Shown: in pieces, positions 7,909 to 15,861 of the stretch
How the letters are laid out: each line of letters starts with the position of its first letter
How positions within the stretch are numbered: position 1 is the stretch's first letter
Source: Psychrobacillus sp042944905
GTDB lineage: Bacteria > Bacillota > Bacilli > Bacillales_A > Planococcaceae
Assembly: GCF_042944905.1 (NCBI RefSeq)
Contig: NZ_CP168496.1
Coordinates: forward strand, 930,001-994,000
Reading direction: 5' to 3'
Length of the DNA: 64,000 nt
Position numbers and translations under genes: made by a program
The notes under the pieces: generated by a model
The model's input: the letters and a program-made list of their open reading frames with translations, nothing else
Database searches by the model: none
Told to the model about the DNA's origin: nothing

Positions 7909-9306
7909 ATGTCAAAAGTAGGGGATCAAGCAGTACAAGGTGATTTATTGAACCGTTCGATGAAAAGCCGTCATTTATTTATGCTTTCCCTTGGGGGAGT
8001 AATTGGGACAGGCCTATTTTTAAATGCAGGTTATACGATTAATCAAGCTGGTCCAGGTGGTGCCATCCTTGGATACTTATTTGGCGGTTTGATCTTATAT
8101 ATGGTAATGATTTGTTTAGGAGAACTTGCTGTTTACATGCCGGTAACTGGTTCATTTCAAACGTATGCAACTCGTTTTATAAGTCCGTCTGCAGGATTTT
8201 CGCTTGGATGGATGTATTTTGTAGGTTCGGCTGCTACAGCAGGGGTGGAGTTTACCGCCGCTGGAATACTTATGAAGCATTGGTTTCCTGATGTTCCTGT
8301 TTGGATATGGTGTGCTCTATTTATGGTTTTATTATTTGCGTTAAATGCCTTATCAACTAGAGCTTTTGCGGAAACAGAGTTTTGGTTAGCCGGTATTAAA
8401 GTAGTTGCGGTAATTTTGTTTATTGTTATTGGGGTTGGAGCAATTTTCGGTCTTATTCCACTGGAAGATAGAGTGACTCCAGCGCTTACTAACTTGGCAC
8501 CTTCCGGATTATTTCCAGCAGGAATCGCCATTGTTTTTGTGACGATGATGAACGTTATTTTCTCCTACCAAGGTTCAGAGATGGTTGGGATTGCTGCAGG
8601 GGAAACGGAAGATCCTCAAAAAAATATTCCAAAAGCAATAAGTACAATTTTAATAAGAATCATTGTGTTTTATATTGCATCTATTATCGTTTTGTCTGCA
8701 ATTTTTCCAGCTTCAGAACTTGGTTTATTGGAAAGCCCATTTGTTACATTAATGAATTTAGCTGGTATTCCGTATGCAGGTAGCATTATGAACTTTGTCA
8801 TTTTAACGGCAATTTTGTCTGTTGGGAATTCATGCTTATATGCATCTACTCGATTACTATGGTCAATGGCTAAAGAAGGAATGGCACCAAAAATGTTTGG
8901 TCGTCTTTCTAAGCGAAAAGTGCCTTTAAATGCATTAATTTTCACGATGGTTTTCTCTTTATTTTCTTTATTAACTAGCGTAATGGAAGCAGATGCAGTG
9001 TTCGTCTTATTAATGTCGATCGCAGGTATTGCAGTTACTATTTCATGGATGGGTATCGCGACTTCACAGTTAATGTTCCGTCGAAAATATTTAAAAGATG
9101 GTGGACAATTAGCCGAATTAAAATATAAAGTTCCCTTTTATCCATTAATACCGCTAGTTTGTATTGGATTTTGCCTGATGATTCTAGTATTTTTAGCATT
9201 CGATCCAGAACAAAGAATTGGTCTATACTATGGGGTAGGTTTTTTCATAGCTTGTATGCTATTCTATAAATTGAGATTAGAGAAAAAGAATAAAAAGTCA
9301 GCATAA
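7909..9306 (+). CDS. Amino-acid permease, APC superfamily (RocE/LysP-like)
   Basis: 465 residues from the ATG at 7909, with GGGGGAAAG as ribosome site; the in-frame ATG at 7894 sits before that site. About 12 membrane segments. The N-terminal GGVIGTGLFLNAGYTINQAGPGGAI is split here as GGVIGTGLF followed by NQAGPGGAI, both diagnostic of the amino-acid transporter (AAT) branch, and YQGSEMVGIAAGETEDP marks helix 6. Basic or neutral amino acids are typical substrates. Placed between guanidino-hydrolases and RocB, it probably imports arginine or a methylated arginine. A GGTGCC-core palindrome precedes it, so it may also have its own transcript. Confidence 0.88.
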   Translation: MSKVGDQAVQGDLLNRSMKSRHLFMLSLGGVIGTGLFLNAGYTINQAGPGGAILGYLFGGLILYMVMICLGELAVYMPVTGSFQTYATRFISPSAGFSLGWMYFVGSAATAGVEFTAAGILMKHWFPDVPVWIWCALFMVLLFALNALSTRAFAETEFWLAGIKVVAVILFIVIGVGAIFGLIPLEDRVTPALTNLAPSGLFPAGIAIVFVTMMNVIFSYQGSEMVGIAAGETEDPQKNIPKAISTILIRIIVFYIASIIVLSAIFPASELGLLESPFVTLMNLAGIPYAGSIMNFVILTAILSVGNSCLYASTRLLWSMAKEGMAPKMFGRLSKRKVPLNALIFTMVFSLFSLLTSVMEADAVFVLLMSIAGIAVTISWMGIATSQLMFRRKYLKDGGQLAELKYKVPFYPLIPLVCIGFCLMILVFLAFDPEQRIGLYYGVGFFIACMLFYKLRLEKKNKKSA

Positions 9307-9318
9307 GAAATAATTAGG

Positions 9319-9379
9319 TGCCAGGCACGACACAATCGGACGCAGCTCCAAGCATTCAGAACAGTGTCAGTGTCTGGCA
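9319..9379. repeat. Degenerate REPIN-like pair upstream of rocB
   Basis: A GTGCCAGGCAC core (9319-9329, inside GTGCCAGGCACGACAC) faces an inverted, decayed relative GTGTCAGTGTCTGGCA (9364-9379) across 29 bases. Two facing half-elements around a short spacer is the layout of REPINs, but both arms here have decayed. Confidence 0.55.
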
Positions 9380-9407
9380 TTATAACTATGTAAGGGAGAA
9401 ATTCGAG

Positions 9408-11006
9408 ATGAATCAATTATTTTGGGAAACACCAGAAAAGCTTCGAGCATTGTTATGTGAACTTGTTAGTTGGAATAGTATAACGCTTACAGAAGGCGAA
9501 ACAAAGTTCGCTCCAAAAGTGATAGATAAGTTGAAAGAACTAACGTATTTTCAAGAGCATCCAAGCCATTTGCAGATGCATGATGCAGGACTTGGAAGAC
9601 ATGCTGTCACTGCTTTATATAAACATCCTGAGGCTACGGAGACAGTTGTCCTTATCAGTCATTTTGATACTGTTCAGACGGAAGAGTACGGAGTTTTAGA
9701 ACCGCTAGCCTATTTTCCAGAGGAATTAACAAAAAAGCTAATGGAAAATCCAACTGATTTACCAGAGTCTGCTCGTATCGATTTGGAAACTGGTAAGTAT
9801 TTATTTGGTCGAGGCACGATGGATATGAAAATGGGATTAGCGCTTCATATGCAACTTATTGAAAGAGCGAGTATGGAAGAATGGCCGATCAATCTTATAT
9901 TAACTACTGTTCCAGATGAGGAAGTAAACTCTGCGGGTATGCGTGCAGCAGTAACACAGCTAGTTCGTATTCGAGAGGAATTCGGTTTAACGTATAAATT
10001 ATTCTTAAATAGTGAGCCTTGTTTTTCTCAAAGTCCAACAGATATTGATGAATATATTTATTCTGGAACTATTGGAAAGATTATGCCTGCTGCTTTATTT
10101 TACGGAAAAGAAACGCATGTTGGGGAGCCGATGAAAGGAATGACGGCGAACTATATTGCATCTTATTTGACACAACGTATGGAATGGAATACGTTATTCC
10201 GCGAGACGGATCTGGGTGAAAGCACGCCACTTCCTGTTTCATTGCAGCAAAAAGATTTAAAAATGTCGTATTCGACGCAAACTCCTTATCGAGCAGTGGC
10301 GTTGTATAACGTGTTTTTATTGAAACGTACAGCAAATGAAGTGATGGATCTTTTCGATCAAGTAGCAACGGAAGCAATGGATGAGCTAAATAAGAATTAC
10401 CAAGTGATTTGCGAACGCGAGCAAGTAAAAGGGGTAGGGCAAGTGAAGGTTCTTCGTTATGAAGAACTACTTGCATATGCCAATAAAAAATTAGGTGTGG
10501 AAGAAGTGGAGCGATTGAAACTAGAGTCACTTCAGCAGGAAGATTGGGACGATCGAGAAAAATCACTACGCATCGTGGATGATTTAATGATTCAGTGCCA
10601 AGAGTTGGCTCCTGCAACCGTTATCCTATTCGCACCTCCTTATTACCCAGCGGTAAATACGTCCAATCATCCGCTTGTAATAGAAGCGGTAGATCTAATG
10701 AAACAATCGGCGCAAACGTTTAACAACACAGTCAAGCAAATTCACTATTTCAATGGTATTTGTGATTTAAGTTATGTCAATTACGAGGACGAGGGCAATG
10801 GCTGGACGGCTTTCGAAAGTAACACGCCAGTTTGGGGCGACACATACAGCATTCCATTTGAAGATATGTCTCAACTAAAAGGTCCAGTATTAAATGTAGG
10901 ACCATTCGGAAAAGATGCACACCAAAAAACAGAACGTCTACACGTGGATAGCGCATTCGTCGAATTGCCTGTCATGTTAGAAACACTCATAAAAAGCTTA
11001 TACTAA
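9408..11006 (+). CDS. rocB: Arginine-utilisation protein RocB, M20 family
   Basis: 532 residues from the ATG at 9408 (ribosome site AAGGGAG at about 9392); an upstream frame from 9318 only reads through the degenerate palindrome. M20 metal ligands are visible: ISHFDTV (His, Asp), GRGTMDMKMG (bridging Asp) and VPDEEVNSAGM (Glu-Glu catalytic and ligand). The size, about 100-150 residues above ordinary M20 enzymes, is that of RocB. In B. subtilis rocB belongs to the arginine-degradation regulon; its exact chemistry is not settled in my knowledge. Here it follows a permease and two guanidino-hydrolases, suggesting that it cleaves an amide or ureido product such as citrulline (inference). A strong terminator follows. 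Confidence 0.87.
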   Translation: MNQLFWETPEKLRALLCELVSWNSITLTEGETKFAPKVIDKLKELTYFQEHPSHLQMHDAGLGRHAVTALYKHPEATETVVLISHFDTVQTEEYGVLEPLAYFPEELTKKLMENPTDLPESARIDLETGKYLFGRGTMDMKMGLALHMQLIERASMEEWPINLILTTVPDEEVNSAGMRAAVTQLVRIREEFGLTYKLFLNSEPCFSQSPTDIDEYIYSGTIGKIMPAALFYGKETHVGEPMKGMTANYIASYLTQRMEWNTLFRETDLGESTPLPVSLQQKDLKMSYSTQTPYRAVALYNVFLLKRTANEVMDLFDQVATEAMDELNKNYQVICEREQVKGVGQVKVLRYEELLAYANKKLGVEEVERLKLESLQQEDWDDREKSLRIVDDLMIQCQELAPATVILFAPPYYPAVNTSNHPLVIEAVDLMKQSAQTFNNTVKQIHYFNGICDLSYVNYEDEGNGWTAFESNTPVWGDTYSIPFEDMSQLKGPVLNVGPFGKDAHQKTERLHVDSAFVELPVMLETLIKSLY

Positions 11007-11010
11007 AAGA

Positions 11011-11052
11011 AAAAGTGACTCCGAAGCATAATGCTTGGAGTCACTTTTTTTC
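11011..11052 (+). terminator. Intrinsic terminator after rocB
   Basis: Arms AAAAGTGACTCC and GGAGTCACTTTT with a further AGCA/TGCT pairing above, then a T-run. It ends the DDAH-permease-rocB unit. Confidence 0.9.
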
Positions 11053-11060
11053 GTTGAAAT

Positions 11061-11100
11061 AAATAGAAATAAATAGAAATCAATAGAAATCAATAGATTA
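11061..11100. repeat. 10-bp tandem repeat, four units
   Basis: Four consecutive decamers (AAATAGAAAT twice, then CAATAGAAAT and CAATAGATTA) fill the gap between the rocB terminator and the next palindrome. A simple AT-rich satellite; no function visible. Confidence 0.85.
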
Positions 11101-11146
11101 TTACAAGATTGTTACTGGTGCCTGGCACCAGCAACAATCTTGTAAC
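11100..11146. repeat. REP-like palindrome, copy 3
   Basis: 23-base arms around a central T at 11123, with 21 of 23 pairs. The variable mid-arm block GATTG is mirrored exactly in the other arm. Located between rocB and gdhA. Confidence 0.92.
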
Positions 11147-11221
11147 AAAGGGAGCTAGTAAGCCACTCTGAGGGTTTTGCTTGCGGCGAAACGCATATTT
11201 ATAGTTCTAAATGAATATTTA

Positions 11222-11236
11222 TAATAAATATGCAAA
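11222..11236 (+). promoter_or_regulatory. Possible ARG box (AhrC/ArgR) upstream of gdhA
   Basis: TAATAAATATGCAAA matches the AT-rich half-site GAATAAAAATGCAAG recognised by AhrC/ArgR at about 12 of 15 positions. In such an AT-rich region chance matches are common; the arginine-catabolic context is the main support. Confidence 0.3.
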
Positions 11237-11306
11237 TATTGTTGAATGTTTTTTGAATATTCGAGATAATGAAGATAGCCATAAGGAAGGGGAGGGGAGA
11301 ATAACG

Positions 11307-12689
11307 ATGGAAATGCAAAGAAATGTGGATATCGAACAAAGAAATAGAGCAAATGATTATGTACATGAAGTTTACGAGTTAGTGAAGAAACGCAATCCAG
11401 GGGAGAAAGAGTTCTTACAAGCGACTCGTGAAATTTTTGATTCCCTTCGCCCAGTATTTTTAAAGCATCCTAAGTTTATTCATAATGGGATTTTAGAACG
11501 TATTACGGAACCTGATCGGGTTATTACTTTTCGTGTATCTTGGGAAGATGATACTGGTAAAGTGCAAGTAAATCGCGGTTTCCGTGTGCAATTTAACAAT
11601 AGTATGGGGCCATATAAAGGCGGGATTCGTTTTCATCCTACTGTGAACAGCAGTATTATGAAGTTTCTTGCTTTTGAACAGACCTTTAAAAATGCACTAA
11701 CTGGTCAACCGATTGGTGGGGGCAAGGGTGGCTCTGATTTCGATCCTAAAGGTAAGTCGGAGCGCGAGATTATGCGTTTCACACAAAGTTTTATTACAGA
11801 ACTGAGTAAATATATAGGCGCTGATATGGATGTTCCAGCGGGAGATATAGGTGTTGGAAAAAGAGAAATTGGGTATATGTTTGGGCAGTACAATCGTTTA
11901 AAAGGCGGTTATGAGGCGGGGGTATTCACAGGAAAAGATCCCAATCATGGAGGAAGCTTAGGAAGAAAAGAAGCAACTGGTTATGGTTGTGTTTATTTTG
12001 TAGAAGAAATGTTGAAGGAAATAGGAGATAGTTTTGCAGGGAAAAATGTTATTGTCTCCGGTTCAGGGAATGTGGCGACATATGCGATGGAAAAAGCGAT
12101 TGAGCTTGGAGCTAAAGTGCTTGCTTGTAGTGACTCGAACGGCTATATTTTTGATCCGAATGGAATAGATGTCGGTACCGTTATTCAATTGAAAGAATTG
12201 GATAATAAAAGAATACAGGAGTACACTAATTTTCATAAGCTAGCGACATATCATGAAGGTTGCACAGGCATTTGGTCGGTTCCATGTGATATCGCATTGC
12301 CTTGTGCCACGCAGAATGAACTTGAAGAGATAGATGCTTCATTACTCATCAAAAATGGGGTAAAGGCTGTCGGAGAAGGAGCTAATATGCCTTGTACAGA
12401 GAAAGCAATTCTTGCATTTCAAGCAAATGGTGTATTATTTGGACCAGCAAAGGCAGCAAATGCTGGCGGGGTGGCGGTTTCAGCAATGGAAATGTCACAG
12501 AATAGTATGCGTCTATCTTGGACGGTAGAAGAAGTAGATGACAAGTTGAAAATTATTATGAAGAATATTTATACAAGTTGCCATGATGCAGCAACGAGTT
12601 TTGGGTATCCAGGCAATCTAGTGGTGGGTGCGAATATAGCTGGTTTTTTAAAGGTAGCAGAAGCGATGGTTTCACACGGGATACATTAA
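11307..12689 (+). CDS. gdhA: NADP-type glutamate dehydrogenase
   Basis: 460 residues from the ATG at 11307 after AAGGGGAGGGGAG; an in-frame extension to 11211 is AT-rich leader. Hexameric GDH features: NNSMGPYKGGIRFH (substrate loop), PIGGGKGGSDFDPKG with the catalytic lysine region, PAGDIGVG, and a Rossmann motif GSGNVA near residue 245. The long N-terminal extension and the GKGGSDFDPKGKS form match the roughly 450-residue NADP-dependent class rather than RocG (about 424 residues). It interconverts glutamate and 2-oxoglutarate plus ammonia. Sitting next to arginine and asparagine degrading genes it may recycle released ammonia. Terminator-like hairpin follows. Confidence 0.93.
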   Translation: MEMQRNVDIEQRNRANDYVHEVYELVKKRNPGEKEFLQATREIFDSLRPVFLKHPKFIHNGILERITEPDRVITFRVSWEDDTGKVQVNRGFRVQFNNSMGPYKGGIRFHPTVNSSIMKFLAFEQTFKNALTGQPIGGGKGGSDFDPKGKSEREIMRFTQSFITELSKYIGADMDVPAGDIGVGKREIGYMFGQYNRLKGGYEAGVFTGKDPNHGGSLGRKEATGYGCVYFVEEMLKEIGDSFAGKNVIVSGSGNVATYAMEKAIELGAKVLACSDSNGYIFDPNGIDVGTVIQLKELDNKRIQEYTNFHKLATYHEGCTGIWSVPCDIALPCATQNELEEIDASLLIKNGVKAVGEGANMPCTEKAILAFQANGVLFGPAKAANAGGVAVSAMEMSQNSMRLSWTVEEVDDKLKIIMKNIYTSCHDAATSFGYPGNLVVGANIAGFLKVAEAMVSHGIH

Positions 12690-12697
12690 TAAGGTAG

Positions 12698-12742
12698 GAT
12701 CGTTCCGACTGTCAATTGTTGACAAGGGGCGATTTTTTTTGA
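12698..12742 (+). terminator. Terminator after gdhA
   Basis: A TGTCAA-TTG-TTGACA hairpin (12713-12727) inside weaker outer pairing (ATCG near 12699 with CGAT near 12734), followed by eight T residues. Confidence 0.7.
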
Positions 12743-12963
12743 ATGTATTTGCATTTTACATAGTAATTATCCAACTTCTGCACAAGTATGCATTTTGGAT
12801 CAAACAAATTTTCGAATAGTATTAGACGTTTTATGTAATAGTTTTGTTACACAACTGTAAAGCCACTGTGTTTCGGTTCGTGTTAGTATGGGTATAGAGA
12901 AATTTTCAAACAATATTTGTTAGAACGTTTTTCTAAAAAACAGCTTTTGGAGGAACATGAGAT

Positions 12964-13449
12964 TTGACTTCTTTGTTTAAAAAAATCATTACCATCTTTA
13001 GTTTAACTGTAGTTTTAGCCGCGGGAACATTTGCAGGAAATACAGAGGCAGCAAGCTCTGTAGCATCGACTCAAATCGTATCGAGTGCGAAAAGTCTAGT
13101 AGGAATTAAATATCGTACTGGTGGAACAACGAAGGCAGGATTTGATTGCTCCGGATACGTCGGGTATGTTTACAAACAACACGGAGTTTATTTACCAAGA
13201 ACAGCAGCAGGAATCTACAGCACAGGAACTTCCGTGAAAAAATCGAATTTAGCAGTGGGAGACCTAGTTTTCTTTAACACAACAGGAAAAGGTGTATCTC
13301 ATGTTGGCATGTACATAGGTAGTGGGAAATTTATTCATGCTTCGACATCAAAAGGTGTTCGAGTGGATAAATTAAATGACCCATATTACTGGGGTTCAAA
13401 ATACGTTGGAGCTAAAAAAGTAGCGAAGGTAGAAGTTGCTAGAAGATAA
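12964..13449 (+). CDS. Secreted NlpC/P60 cell-wall endopeptidase
   Basis: 161 residues. The start must be TTG at 12964 (GGAGG 10 bases upstream), because the nearby ATG at 12957 opens a frame that stops within seven codons. Signal peptide residues 1-29 with a TEA-A type cleavage region, so exported. The mature part is a single NlpC/P60 domain with Cys62 (FDCSGY), His113 (SHVGMY) and His125 (FIHAS) as catalytic triad positions. Such enzymes cut D-gamma-glutamyl-diamino acid bonds in peptidoglycan stem peptides. No LysM, SH3 or SLH binding module, so it is a minimal hydrolase. Monocistronic, flanked by terminators. Confidence 0.93.
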   Translation: MTSLFKKIITIFSLTVVLAAGTFAGNTEAASSVASTQIVSSAKSLVGIKYRTGGTTKAGFDCSGYVGYVYKQHGVYLPRTAAGIYSTGTSVKKSNLAVGDLVFFNTTGKGVSHVGMYIGSGKFIHASTSKGVRVDKLNDPYYWGSKYVGAKKVAKVEVARR

Positions 13450-13464
13450 TAACTAAAAAGATAC

Positions 13465-13498
13465 AACCGTTTCGGCTAATATGCTGAAACGGTTTTTT
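13465..13498. terminator. Intrinsic terminator between convergent genes
   Basis: AACCGTTTC...GAAACGGTT stem with a loop containing a further GC/GC pairing, then a T-run. It ends the NlpC/P60 gene and could serve the convergent cdaR gene on the other strand. Confidence 0.9.
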
Positions 13499-13506
13499 AA
13501 TTCATT

Positions 13507-14589
13507 TTATTTTGGAGTATAGCACCACAGAGCAATTTGTAAGACGATGGCATCTTGGAAAACAGATGGATTGTAGCCGGTTAACTCACAAATTTTCTTC
13601 AGTCGATACGTCAGTGTATGTCGGTGAATATCCAAGGTCTCCGCACATATTGCAAGTTGTTGGTTACAATTAAAAAATTCTTGTAAAGTTTGAAGTAGTT
13701 TCTCGTTTAATTCTTTTAAAACACGATTTGCAAAGTGTTGTGCTTCTTTTGAATTGCGCTTTTTAAATAAAGCATACTGTTCAACCTCTTCGAAATAGGT
13801 GATGTTTTTATTTGAAGTTCCCTCTTCTAAAGCAATTTTAGCTGTTTGATAAGCATAATGAACTTCTTCAAGCGAGTGGACGACTTGACCAACTCCAATT
13901 GGTAGGGAGCTATATTTCTTTAAATTGGAAACTAGCAAGGAAATTTTATGTTTAAATGATTTTTCGTGTAGACCAGCAATTAGAATGAAATGCTCATTTA
14001 ATTGATAATGTCCTACTAAGATAGAGTCACCCTGAAAAAAGTATTCGATTCCTTGCAAGATGGACTGATATGATTTAGACTCGGGATTAATTTCTAGCAT
14101 AATGGCATAAAAGGGTGCTTTATTTAAAAATCCTATTTTATTTATTCGCTCATAGATGACTTTTTGAAGTGGTTGACCACTCATTAATTCTTCAAACACC
14201 ATTTCTTGCATTTTACGTTTCCATTCTCTTTCCGATACGATCAGTGCTTGATGTACCATCATTTCGGTTGTGAGTTGAACCAATGTAGCTATTTCTTCCA
14301 TTTCTTCGGGATCTCCTGTAATGCCTATGATACCGACTAATTCTTTTTGAAAAAATATAGGCAAATTAATGCCAGGCTTTGTCCTTGGAAATAAGTGTCT
14401 ATTTTCTTCCGTAATCCATAAAGGCTTTTTCGTTTCTGCAACGACAACGGCTCCTTCATGTATACTATCTACTCGCAATTCATCTCCGGAGGCAAGTATC
14501 ATTCCATTTGTTTGAATAACATTAATATTTCGATGCAGTCGTAACATTGTTTGGTCGACAATTTGGTTGGCAATCTGTTTTGTAATCAT
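13507..14589 (-). CDS. cdaR: CdaR-family sugar-diacid/glycerate regulator
   Basis: 360 residues from the ATG at 14589 (GGGAGG upstream); a longer frame to 14631 reads through palindromic DNA. N-terminal sugar-diacid-recognition domain (MITKQIANQIVDQTM, VGIIGITGDPEE), a GGDEF-like middle region, and a C-terminal PucR-type helix-turn-helix (AETLDIHRHTLTYRLKKICELTGY). CdaR relatives sense glycerate or glucarate-type acids and activate their uptake and kinase genes. It is divergent from a glycerate kinase and GntP permease, the classic arrangement, and the shared region carries nested palindromes and a cre-like site. Confidence 0.93.
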   Translation of the reverse strand: MITKQIANQIVDQTMLRLHRNINVIQTNGMILASGDELRVDSIHEGAVVVAETKKPLWITEENRHLFPRTKPGINLPIFFQKELVGIIGITGDPEEMEEIATLVQLTTEMMVHQALIVSEREWKRKMQEMVFEELMSGQPLQKVIYERINKIGFLNKAPFYAIMLEINPESKSYQSILQGIEYFFQGDSILVGHYQLNEHFILIAGLHEKSFKHKISLLVSNLKKYSSLPIGVGQVVHSLEEVHYAYQTAKIALEEGTSNKNITYFEEVEQYALFKKRNSKEAQHFANRVLKELNEKLLQTLQEFFNCNQQLAICAETLDIHRHTLTYRLKKICELTGYNPSVFQDAIVLQIALWCYTPK

Positions 14590-14601
14590 ATAACCTCCCG
14601 A

Positions 14602-14652
14602 AAGTATAAAAATAGCGGGATTATAATCCAATATTTTTATACTTTAAGTATA
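14602..14652. promoter_or_regulatory. Nested palindromes in the cdaR-glycerate kinase control region
   Basis: A perfect 13-base inverted repeat AAGTATAAAAATA (14602-14614) and TATTTTTATACTT (14632-14644) encloses a perfect palindrome GGATTATAATCC (14618-14629). The right arm also forms TATACT-TTA-AGTATA (14638-14652). Probably operator sites for CdaR. Confidence 0.6.
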
Positions 14653-14685
14653 ATGTAAATCTTCTAAATAGTCACTATACTTCAA

Positions 14686-14699
14686 TGTAAGCGCTTAAG
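14686..14699 (+). promoter_or_regulatory. cre-like catabolite repression site
   Basis: TGTAAGCGCTTAAG fits the CcpA cre consensus TGWAARCGYTWNCW at 13 of 14 positions. It lies between a TATACT (14676-14681) and the ribosome site of the glycerate kinase gene, a position where CcpA would block transcription. Confidence 0.65.
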
Positions 14700-14715
14700 T
14701 AAAGGAGGTGTTTAC

Positions 14716-15846
14716 GTGAAAATCATTGTTAGTCCTGATTCTTTTAAAGGTTCGTTAACAGCAACAGAAGCTGCTCAAGAAATTTCTGCAGGAATAAAAG
14801 AAATTGACCCTATGATTGAGACTGTACTATTACCTATAGCAGATGGTGGAGAAGGTACTCTTGAGCCACTTATCAATGCTACGAATGGACAAACTGTTTA
14901 TGTCGCAGTGCATGATCCGATCGGTCGCCCAATTTATGTCGAATATGGTGTACTAGGAGATGGAGAAACATGTGTCATTGAAATGGCGAAAGCTTCTGGT
15001 TTAACACTACTTAAGGAGCACGAAAAAAATCCACTCATAGCATCTACTTTTGGAACAGGTGAATTAATCCGCCATGCATTGGATAACGGGTATCGAAAGT
15101 TTGTCGTTGGTATCGGCGGAAGTGCAACAAATGATGGTGGAACAGGAATGCTTCAAGCGTTGGGAATGAAATTTCGAAATGAAGTAGGGGAGGAAATTGC
15201 ACAAGGGGCAGGTTCATTAAAAGATCTTGTTGAAATTGACGTCCTGAGTTTTGATCAGCGGATACAGGAATCACACTTTATCATTGCTTGTGATGTGGAC
15301 AATCCATTTATCGGACCAACTGGAGCTACTGCTATTTTCGGACCGCAAAAAGGAGTCACCCCTGATTTAGTAGGAAAGTTAGATGAAAATCTATTAAATT
15401 TAGCAAATAAAGTGGAAAGTCTAACTGGTATCTCACTTCATGATCAACCCGGAGCAGGTGCAGCAGGGGGGCTAGGCGGTGCTTTTCTAGCATTTTTTCC
15501 AGTTGAATTAAAACCAGGCATAGAAGTAGTCATGAAAGCAATTGGCTTTCACCGACAAATAGAAAATGCAGATTTCATCTTTACTGGAGAAGGAAAATCA
15601 GATCTTCAAACTCTTTCTGGCAAGGCGCCTATCGGAATCGCAAACGCTGCAAAAAAGCAAGGCATACCAGTTGTATTAATAGCAGGTTTTATTGAACAAG
15701 AAAGTATTTCGCAATTATATCCATATTTTTATAAGCTCGCGAGTGTAGCGGATGGTACTATTTCACAAGAAGAATCGATCAGCAATGCTGCATATTATTT
15801 ACGTTTGAAAACGAAGGAAATGATGAAATCTATTTTAGCAAAATAA
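14716..15846 (+). CDS. glxK: Glycerate kinase, type 1 (GlxK/GarK family)
   Basis: 376 residues, GTG start behind AAAGGAGGTG. Family motifs: IVSPDSFKGSLTA at the N-terminus, LPIADGGEGT, GTGELIRHAL, GIGGSATNDGGTGMLQALG, GAAGGLGGA and FTGEGKSDLQT. Phosphorylates D-glycerate with ATP to 2-phosphoglycerate (or 3-phospho, by subgroup), feeding lower glycolysis; cytoplasmic. Followed 15 bases later by a GntP-type permease and divergently preceded by cdaR, so the three make a glycerate (or related hydroxy-acid) utilisation module under carbon catabolite control. Confidence 0.94.
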   Translation: MKIIVSPDSFKGSLTATEAAQEISAGIKEIDPMIETVLLPIADGGEGTLEPLINATNGQTVYVAVHDPIGRPIYVEYGVLGDGETCVIEMAKASGLTLLKEHEKNPLIASTFGTGELIRHALDNGYRKFVVGIGGSATNDGGTGMLQALGMKFRNEVGEEIAQGAGSLKDLVEIDVLSFDQRIQESHFIIACDVDNPFIGPTGATAIFGPQKGVTPDLVGKLDENLLNLANKVESLTGISLHDQPGAGAAGGLGGAFLAFFPVELKPGIEVVMKAIGFHRQIENADFIFTGEGKSDLQTLSGKAPIGIANAAKKQGIPVVLIAGFIEQESISQLYPYFYKLASVADGTISQEESISNAAYYLRLKTKEMMKSILAK

Positions 15847-15861
15847 AAAGGGGTGTATCAA

